From Lepidostoma basale (Eukaryota; Arthropoda; Insecta; Trichoptera; Lepidostomatidae), in assembly GCA_022606425.2 (NCBI GenBank), contig JAHDVF020000219.1, forward strand, positions 62,001-126,000: a DNA stretch of 64,000 nucleotides. Reading direction: 5' to 3'. The notes beneath the pieces are model-generated. The model was not told the origin of the DNA. It did no database searches and saw only the letters and a list, made by a program, of their open reading frames with translations. Within the stretch, counting starts at the first letter, position 1. Each line of letters opens with the position of its first letter. Shown here piece after piece: positions 61,101-64,000 of the stretch. Both the position numbers and the translations under genes were made by a program.

Positions 61101-63478
61101 CCCAGACGGGTCTGTGGAGGGCAGTGTAGATTGCAGCGCTGATTGGAGACGGTTCCTCGCCGATGAATCCACGGGCAAAGTAGCGAGAGAACATCATCAG
61201 TAGTATTACCAAAAAAGCGACCAAAACCGCAGAAATAGAAGATTTCTATAAAGGAATTAATAGTTCAATTTATAAATCTCTCATCCTAAATACGATTGCA
61301 CATATTTCTTATATTAGTATTAATGAAAACGTCTGTCTTCTAGGAATTTTATTATATTTTATATGGGGTAACGTGTTTCGCCCTTCTGAAACAATATAAA
61401 ATAATAAGACATTTGATAATGCCTTGGAAGGGCGAAAAATGTCATTCATTGTTCAAGAAACAATAAATAAAACGTCTCTCTTCTAGGAGTTTTATTATAT
61501 TTTAGATGGAATGACATGTTTCGCCCTTCTAAGACATTATCAAATGATACATATAGTTGGAAGGGCGAATCGAAGCAAAAGGATCATTTATACAGGAAGG
61601 TCCAGTATGTCGATGCTAGCAACCCTGACGAAACCGGTCGCTGTCGAAAACAGACAAATGTGGAAGTAGTTTAAAAACATCGTTTTATTTAATTATTATT
61701 TGAAATAACACAGTTAAAAATGATTGTTCACTTATTTATTGTTTCTTGAACAATGGATGTAAAACTCCATATTAAATGATTAATACGAATGAAAACCTCA
61801 GCTTTCTAGAAGTTTTATTATATTTTATGGGAATGATATTGCCATTTGATAATGCCTTAGAAGGGCGAAACATGTCATTTCAATAAAATATAATAAAACT
61901 TCTAGAAAACTGACGTTTCCATTCGTATTAATTATTTTGTTTACTATTTGTTTCGTAAAAGTCACGATATTTTTTTAAACATATTATCGACGTTTGACAG
62001 CCTGCTGTCAGATCAAACCGGCCCCACATTTATGTATTATATATCAACATTACGACCTGGTAAACAGAGATTATTTTCACAATGGGTAGGTAATAATTTA
62101 AATTGACTTACCATAGACAATACCTTGTTGGAGGACTTTTGATACTTAATTAGTAGATATCCAGTTAGAAGGCCGAGCAGGTAAGGGCTAGCACGGGTGT
62201 GGCTCCATACGTACAGGGACTTTATTTCAGAGTTCATGTTAAGATTGTCGGCAAGGCTTAAAAAACAATACACATGACAGTGTTATAGATCAACATAAAT
62301 AAACAGTATTCGTCTGATATAAGTGCGAACGGTGAGAAATTAGAGCAAGTTACAAGAGATTGCAAGAGATGGAAAAATTGAGAAAGATATCGGAAGAAGG
62401 GTTGGAGCGGGAAACAAAATAAATGGTGTACTCAAAGTCATTACCGCAAATAGAAATATATCGACTGAAGCAAAGATGGCAGTGCACAATGGAGTTTTAG
62501 TGCCGACCCTTATGTATGGAAGTGAAGCTTGGAGCTGTCAGAAGAAGGATGAAAGTAGAGTAAATGCCGTAGAAATGAGGTCACTGAGAAGGATGTGCGG
62601 AAATACAATGTATGATAGAATATCTAATGATAAAGTAAGAAAGGAATGGAATAAATTAATTTTTAAAGGTTGGTAATGTCAACTTAAAACTAAGACAGAG
62701 GATGTTAAGGTGGTGTGTGTGGTCTGTTCTGTTATATGGGTGTGAGACATGGACAAAAAAAGTAAAGAGGCATTTGGATGTTCAGGATCCCATGGGCAGA
62801 CTGAGTGACGAAGAAGTCACAGAAGTCCTGAATCGTGCAGGAGTAAATAGAGAGCTGCTGACAAAGTCCGCAAGATTTCATATCTGGGTCCCGTTCTGCG
62901 AGGAGAGAAGTATTGCCTGATGCATCTAATATTGAAGGGATAAATAGAGGGCCGCAGGGGAGCAGGGAGAAGGCAGATCTCTTGGCTGCGCAATGTGAAG
63001 GAATGGATGGGAATCGGAATTGTGGAGGAGCTATTCCGGACAGCGCAGGATAGGGAAGAGTTTACCAGATTGATCGCCAACGTCGGGGGGACCTGACAGG
63101 GCACTTTAAGAAGAAGAAGGTCATGTTAGAAGTCGGAAAAAACGTGCGTGTATGACTTGTTGTATGAATGTGGATAAAGCTAGAGAGTTGTGTCAGGATA
63201 GAATAGTGTGGCGGTACATTCTCTCTGCCTACCTCTTCGGGGAAACGGCGTGTGTTGAAATATAACTATAATACAAAAAATTGTTACCTTCGATTATTTG
63301 CTATTAGGTCATTCAACATAGTATACATGGTGAAAGCCGGCAGCAGGAGAGAGATGCAGAACAGGATCATCAAGGACACAAGCCCAAGGACGGGTTTTTT
63401 GCGCAGGAGCCACAGGACGAAGAGAGAAACCAGGAAGAAGTGGAACTCGCAAGGAATGTACCACGCTACTCCTAAACA
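58136..63478 (-). CDS. NRF-D: third NRF-6-like membrane acyltransferase, C-terminal six exons (5' part outside window)
   Basis: Exons in coding order: 63478-63288, 62256-62112, 61245-61053, 59958-59816, 58713-58598, 58235-58136 (stop TAA at 58138-58136). Junction phases equal those of NRF-B/C exons 8-13 (2,0,1,0,2), and three lengths are identical to NRF-C (145, 143, 116); the third visible exon is one codon longer. Encoded: CLGVAWYIPCEFHFFLVSLF, VLWLLRKKP, WSHTRASPYLLGLLTGYLLI, AAIYTALHRPVWALAFCVLV, FFGWYPWAPLARLVYGVYLI, FAGSFILYLFVEAPCRALAK, then a charged cytosolic tail (KHKKNNKDRVQDIVTEDTN). This is the second half of the acyltransferase-3 domain with about five membrane helices. The signal peptide, NRF domain and the NGIR/GHR exon must lie right of 64000. 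It is convergent with NRF-C. No disabling change in the visible part. Confidence 0.92.
58740..59810. other. NRF-D intron between its last-but-one and last-but-two exons
   Basis: AT-rich, no exon candidate. 58980-59110 has a short GC-richer island (AAGCCGCGCGGCGTCAGTAC, GAGGGAGCCGCACGTG) that I could not assign. 59550-59690 has words of a possible tRNA-like or SINE sequence but no boxes. Confidence 0.45.
60015..60265 (-). repeat. Dispersed GC-rich repeat, with an internal partial duplication
   Basis: TTACCCGAA..T.TTATAGGACG and CCTTTCGTCAGCTT occur twice (60045-60095 and 60130-60190). The right end (GACTTACATTACCTGGTGAA, TGCACCATTCCAGG) is the complement of 17840-17880. Family unknown. Confidence 0.6.
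60403..60612. mobile_element. hAT MITE copy 4, left end lost
   Basis: Interior and right end match copies 1-3 (CCCGGCTTGCGTAAGAAATT at the left, CTATGGGAGTATCGCCACTG at the right). The left terminal repeat is missing, so no target duplication can be read. Confidence 0.82.
60650..61025 (-). mobile_element. SINE remnant, LINE-T fragment and LINE-T tail
   Basis: 60655-60723 is the 3' body of the tRNA-derived SINE (TAGCTATTATATTGATTCTC). 60724-60965 is reverse LINE-T with a 78-codon frame. 60967-61025 is a plus-strand LINE-T tail (CAGGGAGACGGCGTGATAGT, then (TTAG)n), which ends about 27 bp before the NRF-D exon at 61053. Confidence 0.78.
61310..61570. mobile_element. MITE family M2, tandem/inverted pieces
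   Basis: Alternating AAACGTCT.TCTTCTAG, TTTTATTATATTTTA, ATGACATGTTTCGCCCTTCT and CATTTGATAATGCCTTGGAA occur twice in this stretch. It looks like two partially overlapping copies of the element complete at 61779-61936. Confidence 0.7.
61595..61710. repeat. Single arm of the ACCGGTTTCGCC foldback family
   Basis: CAGTATGTCGATGCTAGC, GACGAAACCGGTCGCTGTC, TTTAAAAACATCGTTTTATT match the right arm at 40786-40900. Confidence 0.75.
61779..61936. mobile_element. MITE family M2, complete inverted-repeat copy
   Basis: ATTAATACGAATGAAAACCT, TTTCTAGAAGTTTTATTATA at the left and TATAATAAAACTTCTAGAAA, CCATTCGTATTAAT at the right: terminal inverted repeats of about 60 bp around a loop with CATTTGATAATGCCTTAGAA. 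About 160 bp. Related pieces at 7440-7560, 41860-41935, 44280-44395, 50985-51090 and 61310-61570. Confidence 0.8.
62310..62680 (+). mobile_element. LINE-T fragment
   Basis: Reads a decayed GRRVGAGNKINGVLKVI-like segment, then a clean AKMAVHNGVLVPTLMYGSEA, WSCQKKDESRVNAVEMRSLR, RMCGNTMYDRISNDKVRKE. Cut off at about 62650. Its 3' part may be the LINE-T piece at 63118-63255, with LINE F7 in between. Confidence 0.82.
62690..63117 (+). mobile_element. LINE fragment (family F7)
   Basis: MLRWCVWSVLLYGCETWTKK, DEEVTEVLNRAGVNRELLTK, then shifted KGRRGAGRRQISWLRNVKEW, GIGIVEELFRTAQDREEFTR, LIANVGGT and an (AAG)n end. Apparently inserted inside LINE-T. Confidence 0.8.
63118..63255 (+). mobile_element. 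LINE-T 3' fragment
   Basis: GGTCATGTTAGAAGTCGGAA, TGTGTCAGGATAGAATAGTG, TCTTCGGGGAAACGGCGTGT. The tail is lost. It ends about 33 bp before the NRF-D exon at 63288. Confidence 0.78.
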
Positions 63479-63578
63479 CTGGAAAAATAAAATTATCAAG
63501 TATCATTCAGGAACCCTGGTATTTACTTCTGTAGCTTGGATTACAGATGTTTAATTTAGGCACTCATGAAGCATTCAG

Positions 63579-63770
63579 CAGGGGTCTCCAAACTACGGCC
63601 CGCCAGTGTCATCAATCCAGCCTGCGACAGCTAATGACCAGTGTCATCAATCAGGCCCGTGAGCGCTAATGGCTACTAGTCTCGGTATTCTACGCCAGTG
63701 CTCCGCAACCGGTGTGCCGCGGCACACTGGTGTGCCGCGACCAAATGCAAAATGCAAAAATATTTAGTTA
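63579..63770. mobile_element. Pieces of hAT-type non-autonomous elements
   Basis: CAGGGGTCTCCAAACTACGG followed by CCCGCCAGTGTCATCAATC, and CAGTGCTCCGCAACCGGTG followed by the self-complementary TGTGCCGCGGCACA. Both have the CA(G)..CTCC.(A)AC layout of hAT termini. The right ends were not found before the window edge. Confidence 0.5.
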
Positions 63771-64000
63771 TAGTCGGAACTCGTGAATAACGAAAGAGTC
63801 GACTCTTTCGTAAATCAGTTCAGGAGACTGGTGAATTTTTTTGTTTATTTTAGGTCATTCGTAAAAAAATCGGTCGCCGCTGATTTCTACTGGCTGTAAG
63901 TTGCTGGCGACCTCAATTTTTTTTAACTAAACAGGGACTTTTGGCTAGTAGATTTCGCGAAAATTTGGTCCTTCGATCTTTCGGGAGGAGCAAAAAAACA
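63770..64000. other. Right window edge, inside the NRF-D intron
   Basis: AACTCGTGAATAACGAAAGAGTC and an internal inverted GACTCTTTCGT are visible. No exon candidate; the upstream NRF-D exons are not in the window. Confidence 0.4.

Overview
This window is eukaryotic and almost certainly from an insect. It is AT-rich, its genes are split by phase-conserved introns with GT/AG borders, and more than half of it is transposon debris (LINEs with short microsatellite tails, tRNA-derived SINEs, mariner/Tc1 elements, hAT MITEs, foldback elements). The order of insect cannot be fixed from this sequence alone. No bacterial-type features were seen: no operons, CRISPR arrays or genuine tRNA/rRNA genes.

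Four protein-coding loci are supported. (1) 891-6640 (+): the last four exons of a kainate-type ionotropic glutamate receptor whose 5' part lies left of the window. (2) 9412-30372 (+): a complete 13-exon gene, here called NRF-B, predicted 697 aa. (3) 39256-56087 (+): a complete 13-exon gene, NRF-C, predicted 715 aa. (4) 63478-58136 (-): the last six exons of a third paralogue, NRF-D, whose 5' part lies right of the window. The NRF genes are 'nose resistant to fluoxetine' (NRF-6)-like membrane acyltransferases. They carry a signal peptide, a cysteine-rich extracellular NRF domain and a multi-pass acyltransferase-3 domain. Exon phases match exon by exon and most exon lengths are identical, so this is a local duplication cluster: two copies in tandem and a third facing them tail to tail. 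NRF-C and NRF-D end only about 2 kb apart.

The introns and intergenic spaces hold most of the unusual material. A LINE family ending in (TTAG)n, or in (TTG)n/(TTTG)n, has about thirty fragments on both strands, including self-nested copies. A SINE shares its 3' end. A tRNA-derived SINE is inserted into a LINE in one place and is itself split by a hAT MITE in another. Three full-length hAT MITEs have readable 8-bp target duplications. Two mariner/Tc1 transposase relics are close to full length: one DD34D with two frame breaks, and one DD41D with two Trp-to-stop changes. NRF-B introns 1 and 2 each contain a kilobase-scale satellite-like array, and the penultimate iGluR intron holds a 1.1 kb array built on TCAATTGAT.

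I found no convincing new multi-gene system. The most useful observations are the paralogue cluster, an unlisted terminal iGluR exon, the SINE/LINE tail sharing, the insertions datable by nesting, a foldback element carrying a PIF1-like helicase fragment, and the higher-order tandem arrays.
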